Source: Stratiolaelaps scimitus
Lineage: Eukaryota > Arthropoda > Arachnida > Mesostigmata > Laelapidae
Assembly: GCA_019614645.1 (NCBI GenBank)
Contig: JABWDB010000005.1
Location: 5,426,001-5,490,000 of the forward strand
Length of the DNA stretch: 64,000 nucleotides
Direction of reading: 5' to 3'
This document shows, piece by piece, positions 10,072 to 24,253 of the stretch. The position numbers and the translations under genes are program-made. Numbering within the stretch: the first letter of the stretch is position 1; every line of letters begins with the position of its first letter. The notes under the pieces are model-generated. The model was not told the DNA's origin. It saw only the letters and a list, made by a program, of their open reading frames with translations, and did no database searches.

Positions 10072-13000
10072 CTGAGGATTGAGCTATGTCCTTCAAAATC
10101 ACCTCGGATCGTTAATCTTTGCAACTTTGTCACAGGCTTCGTCGCTTTGGAGCAACTCCACGGTTCTTCTTCACGATAGTCAAGGGTCACTCACAAGCAC
10201 GAGAGCCTACACACCCAGCTACACGCAGTGTAACTTTTGGCATTATCAGAACCAGCATCTATCTACCTGCTGCCCGCAGGCCATGCAGCTCACACTCTCC
10301 ATCGTCCACTAATCACGGCCTGTTCTGATTCTTCTTGCCTCACCGAGGAGACAACTTCAGCAGGAAGGGGCGAGATCAGCCGGAATAAAAATGAAAACAA
10401 TTTTGGCAGAAATATTGATTATCCACTACGAGAGATAGCGAGAGGAATCAATATGAAGATCAATGTACGAGATAAGTAACGTCAGAATAGCATCAGAGTG
10501 GTCAGGGGGTCACCGGCGCGCCAGCAGATCACATGGACGGAATGAGACTGTCTCGTTACAGCACTCCAGCAAGGTGTTCCTTCTGTTGCGTCTGCCTATT
10601 GTGAGTGCTCGGTGGCTCTGCAGACTTGTGGCTTGCGGCAAACGGTGCTGGTCGAGGTTGATGGTCGAAGTGGCCGCGGGTGCACCGTTGCCCACCGTTG
10701 CTCCGCTCGAAACTCGACGACGGCCGGCCGGCGGGCAGGCGCGTACGGGGACAGCAGTTGATAGTAGCCGATGCCTAATACGGCTCTTCGGCAGCGGCCA
10801 GCAGTAGTTCGAGCGTGCAGCGTGCACTGGTCACACATGCACTGGCCATCTCCTCGCCTGAGGGAAAGGGTTGCTTGCCGTTTCTTCATGCGGCTCGTTT
10901 TGTGCCCTGTCAGCCTACCAGCCTTCGAAACAACAAGAAGATTTCGGCGGCGATTTCGTTGTCGTTGCTGCTGCCGCGATCGGCGCTGCCGCCGCCGCCG
11001 CCGGCACAGCCAGTGCCGGCGAGTGAATCTTGTTCTTTTTTCTCCCAGGAAACCGGTTTCTGTTTCAAAATATCACCATCATTGCGCGGTCGGCCGGCAC
11101 CGTGCGCCACATAGCACACAACATATGGTCAGTTGGTTGAACGGCGCTCGTCAATGGTGGTACAGCCAAAGAAATAGGAATAGAGAAAGAGAGAGAGAGA
11201 GCGAGAGAGCTAAAGAGAGATGAGGTTTCTCCCCTATGAAGTTTCTGCGAGACTCTTCCCTGGCCGGCCGCTGGCCAGCCACCGGCTCCGCGCGAGCACG
11301 GATCTATCTGCTGTAGATACAACGGCAGAGAGACAAACACGGACTCGCGCATACACACACACACACACCGAGAGTCTCACGAGTCGATCGACGAAGGGCA
11401 GCATAGCACAGCATTGTCGCTGCCGCTGTTCCCTGTATCACCACTGTTACTATTGCTCTACACCATCATACGATCTCTATGAGGCCACTCCGCGCGAAAG
11501 TCCTGCTAACAGCAGCAGCAGCAGCATTTGTCGCCAGCGCCAGTGCACCAGCTCCAATGCCCGGTCAGTGCCGGGCAGCCAGGCCAATGAGCTTGCCGTT
11601 TCTGCTCAGGCAATTCGCCAGTGCTACTGCTGCTGCTGTTGCTGTTAGTGCCGCTAGCGCTGCTGGCGAAGCCGGTGTCTAACGGTGCCTTTGGGTGGCC
11701 GATGAAGAGTTCGAAATGCGCGCACACTCGCTCGTGTTCGCTCTCCTTCAAATACAGACGGAGAGAGAGAGACTGATTGGTGGATAGATGGATATAGGTA
11801 CACGCGGTGCGTAGCAGCAGCAGCGGCAGCAGCAGCGACAGTGACCATGTGTCCACCACGATGGGAAACTAACCCGTCCACGTTCTCCATTCTGCTGCTG
11901 CTGCTGCTGGCTTTCGACAACCCTCAGGAGGGCACCCTCAGGAGGTGGTGGCGGGTGGCCGTCGACCAACGATCGGTCGGTCGCTCGCTCATGCCTGCGG
12001 ATTGGATAACATGTCCACTAGGAGGATTACGACAATATAGGAGACAAAGGGACACTCGGTGGCGATGAGGGCGTGGGACGGTGGGGGTTTAGGGAATGGG
12101 ATACAGAGGACAGAATAAAGATGAGGTCAGCATTAGCGAGGATACGGTCAGCAGACGAGCGAGCGAGCAGATGTACGACTGAGCCAGTGACCACACAGTT
12201 GTAGAGGTAAAGCAATAGATCTGAGTGCCAGCGGCGGCAACGAGAACGGCAGTAGCAGCGGCCGCGGCAAAAGCAATGAGCGTCAGAGGGACGGATTGCG
12301 CAAGATGAGCACACCCAACTTGCTCGGCGGTGGGCTGCTCGTTCTGCTTATGTTGTCCTCCGGCTGTGGTGGATGGCAGAAACAACGGCAAAATCAGGCG
12401 GGTCATTCTCTTTCTCTCGCTCGCTTCTCGTCTCTTGTTCGGCAGTTAGTGGACTTCTCGTTCGTGTACTCGTTCACGGTGCTCACTGTTCTGCTGTGCT
12501 CAATCCTGCGCTCACTTAAGGCCAGAGGACCCGCCGCCGATGAGGTCGCGTTAAGCCGGCTCTTCTAGCTCTTCGAACTGACCGCTCGGTCAACTTCATC
12601 AGCCAGTCCGCCAACATCGGCCAACCTTCTGCGCGTGGCGACCACCACGTCGAGTGGGCTCAAGCAATTGCGATACTCGTATACAGCTGTATAGGGCTTT
12701 GGCAGAGGCGCACGCGTCGGGCCACATGCACACCTCTCAAGACAGTTCTCAATACCATCCTCCGCCCTCACTCCGCTGTGCAGGACTGCGTGCTACACTC
12801 TTGTGCTGGCGTAGAGCCTAGAGAGAGAGAGAGAGAGAGAACTGGACACCGGCCAACCGCAGCATAAATGAAGAGCGCTCCTGAACAACAGAGGAAATAA
12901 ATGGGTTTAAGCGGAGGCGGTGGTGGAGGCGACCGCGTGGGATCAGCAGTACGGCAAGGCGAGCCATGTAAGCCATCGGAAAACCAAACAGCCATACACT

Positions 13001-14179
13001 CACACATCCACCCACACACACACGCACACACGAACGACTGCGGGGAACTGCACCGGACAATTGAGTAACTGGTGTTATTGGAGAGGAGCGCGTAGAGCTA
13101 AAAGCAGAAAGAACGACCAACGGAACAGGAAAGAGAGAGTTCAACTGTTATACGAAGTTGCAAAGGATTGCGTACAATCCCACGACTGTATATATATATA
13201 TATATATATACAGCCGTCGAGTTAACGCGAACTGACCGCTAGTCTACCGCTGTCATTTTCGTTCCAATGCGCTACACCCAAGTCGTATTCCGAATTAGTT
13301 GCACTCGCAGATGCTGAAATAAGCACCAATCACTTATGGCTCAAATGCCGTTGGAATATGGAGATGTCAGTTGCTTTTGCTGAGTAGAGGTGAGCGCATG
13401 GCAAGATGATGGTCGAATGAATATGGTTGATGGAGGTTTGGTTTTTTTTTAATTATCATACAAATTTTACTGCCATCACAAAATGTTAAATAAACCGTAG
13501 CGTCTACCGAACTCATTTTTGGCGTGGACAATTTAATAAACTGAGAGTAGATAGCCTATCTAGCGTCAGACATAAGCTCGAGCTCTATCTGGGGTAGTGT
13601 AACGTAAACTGATCGTCATTTTGTAGACCGTATTTACATTGAACCCATAATTATATCGTATTGTATTATATGATTATGGGCATTTCTCCCACAAAATGAT
13701 AGTCACTTTGGCTAGCTAATGAACTGCACGGTGAACTAATAACAATCATGATAATTAGTACATTAGAATAAAATTGCAAAATAGATGAATCTCTTTCGAA
13801 GGGTTAAATTCTCCAAGGCCGTTATCGTATGATGTCTACGATGTAATGGGCAGTATAATGGCTATTGTACATAATGTAGTAAAGATTAATAATAATAATA
13901 ACATAGTTACTAATGTACATGGAAGCATGACCTGGCGTTACTTTCTACCAAATGACAAATATCGGCCGTAGATTCGACATATAACTTTGAATAAATGAAC
14001 AGATGTACTTGAATTGAATGTAGAATTATTACTAGTGTTGAAACACAACCACATCACACCACTCTTGAGTGTCTTTGCTTTGTAGAAATCAAACTTTACG
14101 TATTAAATACAACCCTAATGAATACCAGTGCGATTATCCAACTCACAATATGAATTCACATTTATTAACTCACACACAA

Positions 14180-14335
14180 TAGGTAAGGTAAAGGTAAAGC
14201 TTTATTGGTTTATTTAGGAACCTGCATACAATGCTTAAGTTCTCTTATATGTTATGCAACGGGATTCGAACCTGCGGCCTCTGGCGTTTTACAGATGGGT
14301 AACGGTTGAACCTGTATTAAAATGGGTTAAAATGA
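14180..14335 (-). mobile_element. Second tRNA-like repeat family, copy b, with ACCTTT-type tail
   Basis: On the minus strand, GAGGCCGCAGGTTCGAATCC (B box) shares GGCCGCAGGTTCGA with copy a. About 75 bases later it ends CAATAAAGCTTTACCTTTAC, a short simple-repeat tail as often seen in SINEs and some LINE 3' ends. The left boundary is approximate and no target duplication was found. Confidence 0.5.
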
Positions 14336-16288
14336 CAAAGTCACAACCGCCTAGGAAACATCCCCCAGAAGCCCTAGAGCAGCGTTCTAGCCAGTACCGC
14401 ATTATGGCCCAAACAGAAACGTGTTTGTAATGTATATAATCGCAGAATCCTCGTCTCTACCGACAGATTAAAGATTTTCAAACCCGCCGCCATGGATCAT
14501 CTCGCCCGGTAACACCTCCCAAAGCCACCCCCTCCCCAAGACCCCGATGTAGTCAATTTCTCTTTTGTTTTTTTTATTTTTCTGATGGACGTGTATACCT
14601 GCCTGCTTATCTTCTCGTCCTTTTCCTGAAGATTAGTCCGCCTCACGCTGGCGGCTTATGCACTCTAGTGCACATGTGATTGTATCCTGGTGAATGGCGA
14701 AATGCATGTGGAAGCGGACGTACCATCCTGTTTCCCAGAAGCCGACCCCGTTAGCTAGCCAGAGTACATTTGTACAGCATTCGTATTTCATGTGTTCCAC
14801 TGATCATGATGTTTTTGTCGCTCTCCTGACGTTCCTGTATAGAGCGACGACGCCGCCCGCTGCTCGGCCAGGCTTCGTAACTGATAGGCCGCTTGTATTT
14901 CGACTCGTGGGGCGGCTCTCAGAGCGCTGAGGAACTCTGCTAGCGGAGTGTGTCCTGGCCAGCACGATGCCGATCCTAGAGGAGCGGACGAGCTCAGAGC
15001 TACATACCGCTACGGTTAGAAGCTATGCAACAGGTGAACTTTTAAGTGAATGACCTCACAGTGAGGGTCGGGTATCGGCTGTAGGGTCGACATGGCACCG
15101 CGTCCTTCGGCCTGATTTTTGTATCCCGTTCGACCCTGCTGAAGCAAAAAAGGGATCACTTCTGCTCTGTCGATAGCACAAGTGTACTCGGTTATGTGCG
15201 TTCACGTAGGCTCAGCATTACCTGTTTGCAGGGAGCATTGGGAAGTGTTGCTATTGACGGCGTTCGTCGTGTACTAGCGTGCTGAATTAATAATTAGTTA
15301 ATAAAGATCGGTCGCAAGCAAGGTATGGCGAGAATCACAAATTGTTGAGAGAGAGGAAAACTGGTCGCAGCAGTACTATAGTGCTATTGAAAGAGTATTT
15401 GATTTTATCGACTATTTAATATTCTACTGGAGATTTTAGGTCAGATAAGATTTTTCACAGACGGACCACTCCACAGAAGGAGCCAGCTTGTCTCAAAACA
15501 AGCGATTCCAAATTTTAATCAACTCATTCTCAAATCCCAGACCTATATTTCAAACTTCCACAGTTGGTGATGAAGTCCTCTTATGCTCTATTATTTCGAT
15601 TAATGACGAGGACGCAGTTGTTCAAGTGAATGAACAACGCCTATATACGTATTTAAATATCGTATCAAGTCCACCGACTGGAAATGAAGATAGAAAAAGA
15701 TAGAAACGAAGGTCATGCTTCGTCTACTAGACAACAAAGCGTTCTTATAAATAGTACGAAACTCTATAATAAATAATCACATATCATCACACAGTATGTC
15801 ACGCGATCTCTTTGCAACAGTCTCCTTGGAATCGTGAATACACTTGCATAATCTATTCCTGCCCCACCTCGGCTGTGGCATTGCTATATTTGGGATCACC
15901 CACGGAAGTGACATCGACAAATTTCAATTTACCCCGAAAACATTCGCTGAATATACTATCAACGTTCTCGTTTTAAACAAAAACAAATATGTTTTTAATT
16001 TTACGATTTTGTGCACTGTAGAATATCCCATTTTTTTATGGTTATGTTCATGAGATTTTTGCATAAAAGCGTCACACACGGCGCAGGATTTTGCCGCTTG
16101 TTTTGGCGACTTATACTGCCGTTTTTCTGGGTCGCATTTTCTGAAATTCGTTTTATTAACTTACGGTTGGAATGCTTTAAAAGTGAACCTGTGTAGGGAC
16201 TCATGAGTTGCGTTTCGAAATTATTCATCTAATCAACTAACTAGTCTTACAATAATATCTCATTAATAGAGATTAACCCTACTATATG

Positions 16289-16319
<31 letters not shown>
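16289..16319. repeat. (TA)n array
   Basis: About 31 bases of TA with one TACATA interruption. Confidence 0.85.
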
Positions 16320-18959
16320 GAATAAATACTTCACAAGAGCTTTTTTTTAGCTTCAATGACTGATGTTGTTGTTTTTATTATTTATTTATTATCATTTTTC
16401 ATTTGTTTTCTCTTTGCGCTTACTTCCTTGTTACCATTATCTTATCTCATATTATCTTATTATTATTATTATCATCATTATTATTATCCTTATTATCATT
16501 ACATAATAGCGCGCGGCGTCGACCGGAGAAAATGTAGCTTCCGGGTGGTCATTACCGTCCTGGCGGCGGGCAGGGCTGATTCGATCGTACCTCAACACTA
16601 TTATTGTTTTCAGCGCCCGTTTCCCGTCACGACCAACCCCACGTGTCGTCGCCGCGATCGCGGCCACCCATCGGTCACCGTTGTTTGACATCCTTCACTG
16701 TGTATGTTCATGATCTGTGTCCGTATAGTATTGTAGTAGAAGTATTAGCAGTAGTACTAGTTAGCAGTACCTGTAGTATATTCATATTCAGCCTGGTCGA
16801 CGCCGCCGTCACAGATCCTCGTCACCGTCTTCCCTCCTCTTCTCTTATCATTCCCCTGTCTCTCTCTCTCTCTCTCCCTATATCAGTTTTTCTTAATCTA
16901 TGTCTTTCTCTCTCTCTCTCTCTCTTAATAAAGTTTACAGTAAAATAATTACATACCATCGTCCATTTCGGGCGTCGGAAGCCAGCAGTCACTTCGTCAA
17001 CCTTTATTATCATTGTTATTACCATTCGTTTTTTAAGTACCACCGTCGTCATCGTCATTATCAAGGTCATCTTCATCATTGTCTCGTCACCATCTTTGAT
17101 GATACTTCCTTGCTTTATTATTCCTTATCATTATTATTGTTATCATTATTATTTTTATTATCATGTATTGTACCGACAAGCCTATAATAGTGTAAGCCCG
17201 TCATTCCGTGATGAGGCGGCCTCTGGTCTAGCTCCCCTCTCTCTCTCTCTCTCTGCTGTCTGTTGTCCGTAGGATGTTCACCTCTCTCTCTCTGTATTTT
17301 TCCGCCCTATGATTTTGCTTTTCTGTAGCATTCCTACATTTCTTTCTCTCTCAATCTTCCTCACTGTCTCGATTTTCCTCTCTCTCTCTCTCTCTCCCTG
17401 TGTGTTATAATTTTACACTTCGTTCTCTTTGTTATCATTAACCACCAAAATTTGCGGGCATTTGCTGGCTTAATTTTTCCTCATTCGCCTCTAACATACA
17501 CTCTTGCTGTTACACTATTATTTGACAGGGGTTTTGCTTCGTCGTCCTGCTCCGTTCATTATCGTCGTTTTATTTTGTCTTTTTTTTCTTTGCTAAATAC
17601 TCATCTGCCGCCATCGCCTTCGATCGTATCGGAGCGGGATTGGCTTGTGCTGAACCGAGCTCCTTTTCGCGGTATATGTATGACTACCACAATATCTAAA
17701 TATCGGTTTCGCGAGTTGCCTGCACGAGGGCGCTCTCGTCTTGTCCAGCTTCGCCAACCGCTCACCAGGCGGCGCATCCTTGTCTATGTACATGGGACGG
17801 GCGCCCCCTAGGTGGGAGAGTTAGGACCCGTTCGTTTTTTAATGTTTTCGTCAGGGAAGACACAGACATACATTCATATGCTCAAACACGCTCGTACCTT
17901 AGATTCGTTAGATGTACATACATTAGCATTTGGCTCGCTTCATGTGTCTGTATTGTTTTTTGTTGTCTATAGTCTATTTCCGTTTTTTTTTTTGTGTTTA
18001 TTTTGGAATTCATCGACTTGGTAGTTCTGTACGTTTCGTCAGCTTCGTTTTGTTTTAGCTAATTTCTCAGTTGGCTGCGCCGCTGCTCATGTCCCAATTC
18101 AATATTGTTGTAGGCAAATTGAGGGCAGGGGTTGGAAGGGATGAGGGTGTAACTTCCTGAGGTATAACGATCTCAATGTTTGGGAAGGGGGGGTGGGTGT
18201 CCTGTATAGGGCTGCAGCAGTGCAGAAGACAGCACGACGGCCTCTTGCAGAAGCACTGTCGGGCCGGCTTCGCCCGCTGATATCCGTCAAGTCAAAGCTT
18301 AGCAGGCTCGTAATGATGTGATCGATCAAATCAGTGGTGGGTGAGCCCAATAGCGGAAACGTAACGCTTCAAAAGCTTCCAGGTTATCATCATATTTCCA
18401 GTTTGCTTTTCATCTTTCGAAAAGCTGTTGTTTTTCGCTCACACTGTTCGCCAACCAAAGAGAGATCATCGTGAATGACGATGTCAACGAACGAGAGGTC
18501 ATTAGCTCCAACTACTGTTCTACAGTTATTCCTCACTGCTCCTCGTTCGTGGACGCTCGTCATTTTATTGGGTTCCTACGAAACAGAGACAATTCGGTCT
18601 GTATCATGCATCTAGCTCTGGGAGCATGTTCGTGCAACGGTTGCCGGCCGGCGGTAACCCGCTTCTAATCCCGTTTCCCTTAATTTCTCCACGCCGAACA
18701 TCTCCGCCATACCTAATAGTACGATAGCTGGATGATGCACAAGTGTTTGCTTCGATGCCGTTGCATGCGATCCGGGCACGGCATCCGGCACGGGAACTGG
18801 AGACGCGCCGCAAAGACTTGGTCGGTGCACGGCGACTCAACGAAGGAACATAATAGGTTGGACCTGTACCTTACTAATTTGATGAATCTATTGTGAATGT
18901 TAGCGTTGCTATTTGCTTTTCTCGTTAATAAACTTTCTCTGACCGGCTATATTTTTTTC

Positions 18960-18964
<5 letters not shown>

Positions 18965-18990
<26 letters not shown>

Positions 18991-18991
18991 C
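18965..18991. repeat. (CT)n array
   Basis: 27 bases of TC. Further CT arrays lie at 16858-16877, 16904-16925, 17240-17254, 17379-17397 and 38588-38619. Confidence 0.85.
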
Positions 18992-20490
18992 CATTCTCAT
19001 GCTGTCCATTCATTCGCACACTTTTTGTTTTATCGCGATCACTAGCCCCATGATTACTTGCACTACAAGTTAGCAACTACACACAGTATCGATATAGCTG
19101 GTGTCTGCCCGTCAGCTCGAATCGTACAGATTGGCTTCTCTTACTATTTCGTTTCGGCATCTTTAGACGCTTTCCATCTGGGAGAGTGGGGCGGTGCGGG
19201 GGCTTGATGTGGGTAAGGCTAGATGAAACGAGAACGTCGGCATTAGATGCCACTATGCCACTAGCGCTCACTACAATAGGTCTCAAACTTCTCAGCTTGA
19301 GAGTGTCTTAGCAAAGAATAGGAAGGATAGTCGCTAGATTTACTATTCACTCAGTTCACAGCAAATAAGCAAATCTACATAGACATCTCGCTCTTAGCTA
19401 ACCTCCGAATCTGTCTTGGCTTATCTCTTGGACTTGTTTAGAAACACTGTCCACGCTACGGCTAACATTCGCACACTGCTAAGATAACGCTCTGTCTCTC
19501 TACATCTATACAGATCTCTCTTTCTCTCTCTCGCTTTCCACTTCTACGGTGCTTCAGGTCTGCAAGCCGTCCTCTGATGTTGCTCGGTTACTGTTTACAG
19601 AATGACCGCTCAACGAACGAAGGTTTAGCGTACTTGCCCCTTGGGAGCGTTCTAAAGACCGTACGTACTGCTCCCAAACAGCTCTAACACGGCGGCGTCG
19701 GACCCCACGACGACTGATCGATTAGGACCAACACTGGGCATACGAGGACTCGTCAGCGGACTCGAGGAACGAACAAAACAAAAAGACTCGAAAGCTACAA
19801 GGGCCGGTTCTTCTATCAAAGTTTACCGATGCAGGGGTCCAGGTGGGAAAGCTTTCAAACTGCACGTGATGTAGATTTCCACTGAAGGAAGATAGATATA
19901 CATATAATACCTACATCTGTGGCTCCTTGAACTTCGGGCGAGGACACGCGGTCGGGGTCTGTTAGGATTCAGCAATCGTAGCTTAGGAGGGGTCGAGCGT
20001 GATAAATGTAAGGGCAAGGGGAGATTGAATTTCCAATTGTCGCGACGAGACGTATCAGCATCATCATTTGGTTAAAACGCTACACACATGCTTACACACA
20101 ACTCAAGTATGATACAAGATCATCGATTTCCTTCCATATATTTTGTCCACCATCAGAATGGTGTTCTTTCACCGGCTTCTTTCGATCGATCGGCCTGTCT
20201 GCCCTCTCTCGGCCCTTGATACCGATGTCAGCAACTACCGATGACAGTCACTGTTGACATATTATGAACACCGATCAATAGTGACAACGGGTAGCGGCTC
20301 GACAAACCATGGTGTTACACACCCTGACGAATAAATTGCTACAATATCTCATCGTTCAGACTCTCGTCATATCTCTGTTATCATCGCGCCACGTTTTGTC
20401 ACCATTTGCGAAGACATAGTAATAATATTCATTGGTATCGTCATCGTCAGCATCATAATTATCATCATTAAATCTCGTTATCATCAATTA

Positions 20491-20500
20491 TATTTATATT

Positions 20501-20535
<35 letters not shown>

Positions 20536-20546
20536 TCATATTTATA
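20491..20546. repeat. (TA)n array with TTTATA variants
   Basis: A (TA)n core with TATTTATA units at both ends, next to ATC/ATT triplet-rich sequence. Confidence 0.85.
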
Positions 20547-21841
20547 GTAATAGTAATAGATACACTATTGCGCATTTTTCAGGTCAGACGAACAGCTACC
20601 GAGAGCTGACCTGCCTATGTTCTGCTTAGCTATTAGGCGTTAACTCACTGGGCTGTTCTCCATCGCCCAAAAGGCCGGTCTTCTATTGTTGTTCTTATTG
20701 TTGTTGCTGTTGTTCTTGTTGTTGTTGTTGTGTTCTATCGCCTGACCCAGGGCGGGTGGTCAAAACATACACAACCGCCGCTGCCGCTGAGAATGGAACC
20801 GGGGGTGCAAAACACTGAGCAGAGATCTCTCCTTAACTCATTTCACTTCGGTCGTAGATGTTTGCTTTCGTGTACGATTATGTGAAGCGCTTCGTTCACT
20901 CACGTTGTTCGTTCGTGCTGTGAACAGCTTCGAACAGCTGTCTGAATCATCAACATCGTAAGCATCGCCTGGTAGTCTAGCCAAAATGTGCATGTACAGT
21001 TTCGAATGAAGACTGCCCTTCAATTAATTCCTGCCTGATACATTCGCTTAGCCGAATCGTTAGTTGTCAATAAATCGACTTCTCAACTTCGATGTTAAGG
21101 CTAAGTACGATCATCAGCGTGTTGTCTTTTTGTTGTCTTCTCCATTAGGCCTGAGCACTCGTCTTGCTCTCGACTGCCGATATCCATCTGGTGACGGCAA
21201 ACAGTTCCTAGTCGCTAGTGCTGTGCTTTATGACGAGGGATCGAACTAGATTTTATTACTGCGATTGATTAAGGCGTAGGCGCAAGGAATACAGCAAGGT
21301 ACCAGTTGAACAATAATGAGCCAGATAATCGAAATTCTGTCACGGACATTTGTCAGTTAACGCATCACTGTGATAACTCGAAATGATGGAAGATGTTTAT
21401 TGGATAGATTTCCGAAACATGTGTCACGATTTTGTATGAATAGTTGTTTTCGCCTGCCCACTTCTGAAGCTCACCCACCTGCCGTGGTAGGTTCCACAAG
21501 ATGATCTCGTGTCGCCCAAGGAAGCTACACAAGCGTTTGACCTTGTTGAAATTTTGCATGCGTTCGTTGCCCCTTGCTTTATAATATTGCTTTAGTGGTC
21601 CTTAGTTTCGCTGCTACAACGTTTCGACCCAAGAATCCCGTATTATGAGGATTGACATTTGTCGACTGTTATATTTTTTCGGAGGCCAACTTGCGCGTTT
21701 TTATATATACGAGCGTCGCGCTCGTTATCGCACGCGGCACAGGGGTCCGAGTACTCTCGAGAGATCCGCCGTACTTGACACCGGCTATTGTTATTAACTA
21801 ATTTCATTAGTATTGGACTGTGTATATCATAAATGAAACCA

Positions 21842-21873
<32 letters not shown>

Positions 21874-22019
21874 TCAGTGGAGAGAAAAAGGTACATACTG
21901 AGACACAGCCTTGGATAATGTATTTAATTACGTTGTTTTTTGGAAACTGACTAAACTGAGACAAGCCATATATGTCAATCTATTATGTCCTTGATGTGTG
22001 AATAAATATAAATGAAATG

Positions 22020-22110
<91 letters not shown>

Positions 22111-22173
22111 TATCTTATAATCATCATAAATATTGTTCAGTCAATACTAATTTTATAAGTGTTCGATTAGGGT

Positions 22174-22214
<41 letters not shown>
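21842..22214. repeat. Cluster of three (TA)n arrays
   Basis: Arrays lie at 21842-21873, 22020-22101 (with two TACATA interruptions) and 22177-22214, in very AT-rich DNA. A shorter one follows at about 22241-22250. Confidence 0.9.
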
Positions 22215-22844
22215 CGTTTGTGATAATGTCACCATCAACATAATATATATATGGTTACATTATAAATAAAATAATCAGGCTTGTTTTGTATCGTCGAAAA
22301 TAAGTTAGCGTATATTTGTTTCATAAAATGAGCATTCACTAAAATTCTGAACTATACCAGGAGAGACGAAATAATAGCAAACAATGTCACAAGCATGTGA
22401 TAGGTCACGCTGCCTCACCGGGGTCATCATTTTACTATATGGGATCACTATTTGTAGGTCAATAATAATGGTAATAATAAACTTGTTGTATCACACATTT
22501 TACACAGGAGACGGACAAGGTTTCACTATGAATAAATACACGGCTGCAACATGCGCACACACGTACACGAAAACTTCAAATAAGAACTAACCGAGTTGAC
22601 TAACGTCGGGATTAAGTGAGCTACTGTCATTAACTAAGATTAGATCAGTATGAACGTCTCGTAACCGATAACGAGAGAGCCGAGGACACCGCATATGCGT
22701 ACGCGTACCGACGCGTATATATGTTCTATCATATGTCATTTTGCTGTGTGACAACCACTTTGCAGGCTAAAAACGAAGTTGCTTGTGCATACAATGAAAT
22801 CTCCCTTCGTGCAGATATCACCTAAATGAGGGTCAAACGTAGAC

Positions 22845-22878
<34 letters not shown>
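22845..22878. repeat. (AAT)n array
   Basis: About 34 bases of AAT triplets. Related arrays lie at 23040-23068, 23382-23411 and 50639-50661. Confidence 0.85.
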
Positions 22879-23789
22879 GTAATAAAAAACGGAGAGAAAA
22901 TGCAAGAAAACAAAATACAAATACCCTCGCGTGTATCTATGGATCATTATTGAGTTGAACGACGACCTCCTATGTACACACCCTACCCGTATTAATGATG
23001 ATTGATAGAGACGTTGTTGTATATCCAGTCTATTAATAATAATCGTAATAATAATAATAATAATCATAATAGTAAGTGTATCCATCATTCATCAGTTACG
23101 AACTAGACTTTGGTTGGGGGCTCCCGGAAGCGTATCGAGCATGACATTATATCGTCGACTACCGGGCAGGACTAGAGACCTCCCGGCCGCAGTGCGGATC
23201 CAGTCATCGGAACAAACTGAATGACAAGACACATTCAGACTGAACGCGGACTGTACATCGTTATGCGGACTTGCTACTAGCGAGTGCTACGCGTCGAGAG
23301 GTGCTTGTACGAGGGGGAGGGATATAGTACTGCCGGGCGAGGCAGCCTGGAAAAACGCCAGCCGAGATGTTCAATGGGCAATTACAATAATAATAATAAT
23401 AATAATAATATGGGAAAAAAAAAAAGAAAACGAGCAGCTAGTGATGACAAAGCGTACCGCTCAGACGAGGGACCCTAGGATCGAGATTCTCGTGAGCCGC
23501 GAAGCTTCGTCGAATGTCACACATATTCTCGATCCAAGTCTCGTTAGGGGACGCATTCGAAAATGAGTCAATCAATAAGTTAATTACCAACGTCCGATAA
23601 CTGCACGCGTTGATCAGCTCTCTCTCTCTCTTACTGTAGTGTAATACTACCTCTCCGGTCACTGCCGATCTTTCTCATGCTCACCATTGCTGATACACGC
23701 CGTCGCTGTGACGTACAGCTGAGTCAAGACTATCCAAGATAACAATAACAAGAGACAGGTATAGTGTTATTGCTAATACTATACAACGA

Positions 23790-23915
23790 GGCCGTGACAG
23801 AGTGGTCAGGCCCCAATGGAGAATCGGTCAGCTGTGGCTAAGTTCCTGCTCTTCATCGTTACACTATCTAACAAAGTCTTCTGTAGGTAGAGTTGTACAC
23901 ATTCGACGCTTCGAT
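23790..23915 (+). mobile_element. Possible second-family tRNA-like relic, copy c
   Basis: GCTGTGGCTAAGTTCCTGCTC at about 23830 matches the A-box part of copy a. Upstream, GCCGTGACAGAGTGGTCAGG resembles a tRNA 5' end. A weak B-box-like GCTTCGATTCC follows at about 23909. This is a decayed element in the region downstream of the zinc-finger gene. Confidence 0.35.
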
Positions 23916-23992
23916 TCCAAATCCCCTCATCTGGTTGATGTTGCTGCTGCTGCTGCTGTTGCTGTTTCCCGTTGTTGCGTTATTAACCGCAT

Positions 23993-23998
23993 TTTATT
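23993..23998 (-). terminator. Candidate polyadenylation signal AATAAA of the zinc-finger gene
   Basis: TTTATT on the plus strand reads AATAAA on the minus strand, about 255 bases past the stop at 24254. It is the first canonical hexamer noticed downstream. The intervening candidate 3'UTR carries two CAG-type tracts (minus-strand sense) at 24124-24141 and 23939-23963. The cleavage site is not visible, and a longer 3'UTR using later signals is possible. Confidence 0.45.
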
Positions 23999-24253
23999 AA
24001 TTATCAACGTCTGCGAGTAATGATGATTTCCCTGGCCTGCGATTGTCGGGGCGACCCGTGTTGGCTACATCCACGTTGCGCAGCTCGTGCTAGTTCTTGA
24101 TGTTGTTGCTGCAGTTATTGTTACTGCTGCTGCTGCTGCTGACTTCTTGGTGAACCTGCACAAACACAATCACATGCGCTTTTGTTTTTGCTGTGGTGCG
24201 GCCTAATGGTCGAGATGCCCTGACGCGACGTGCAGCTGCCAGGGCGGCAGACT

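Larger units (their letters stand above)
10191..23992. other. Non-coding region between the glutamine-rich exon and the zinc-finger gene
   Basis: A GC-rich part with CAG/CTG and CGC triplet runs (about 10.5-12.6 kb) is followed by AT-rich sequence (13.2-16.5 kb), a strongly C+T-rich plus strand (16.3-19.0 kb), then AT-rich sequence with large (TA)n clusters (20.4-22.3 kb) and AAT repeats (22.8-23.4 kb). No exon was recognised. Whether this is intergenic or an intron of the gene holding the 9.5-10.1 kb exon is unknown. Confidence 0.55.

Noticed and set aside
16001..16228. 75-codon minus-strand open frame resembling a transposon piece
   Set aside because: Lys/Asn/Arg-rich and short, with an open frame on the other strand as well. 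No named family could be supported.
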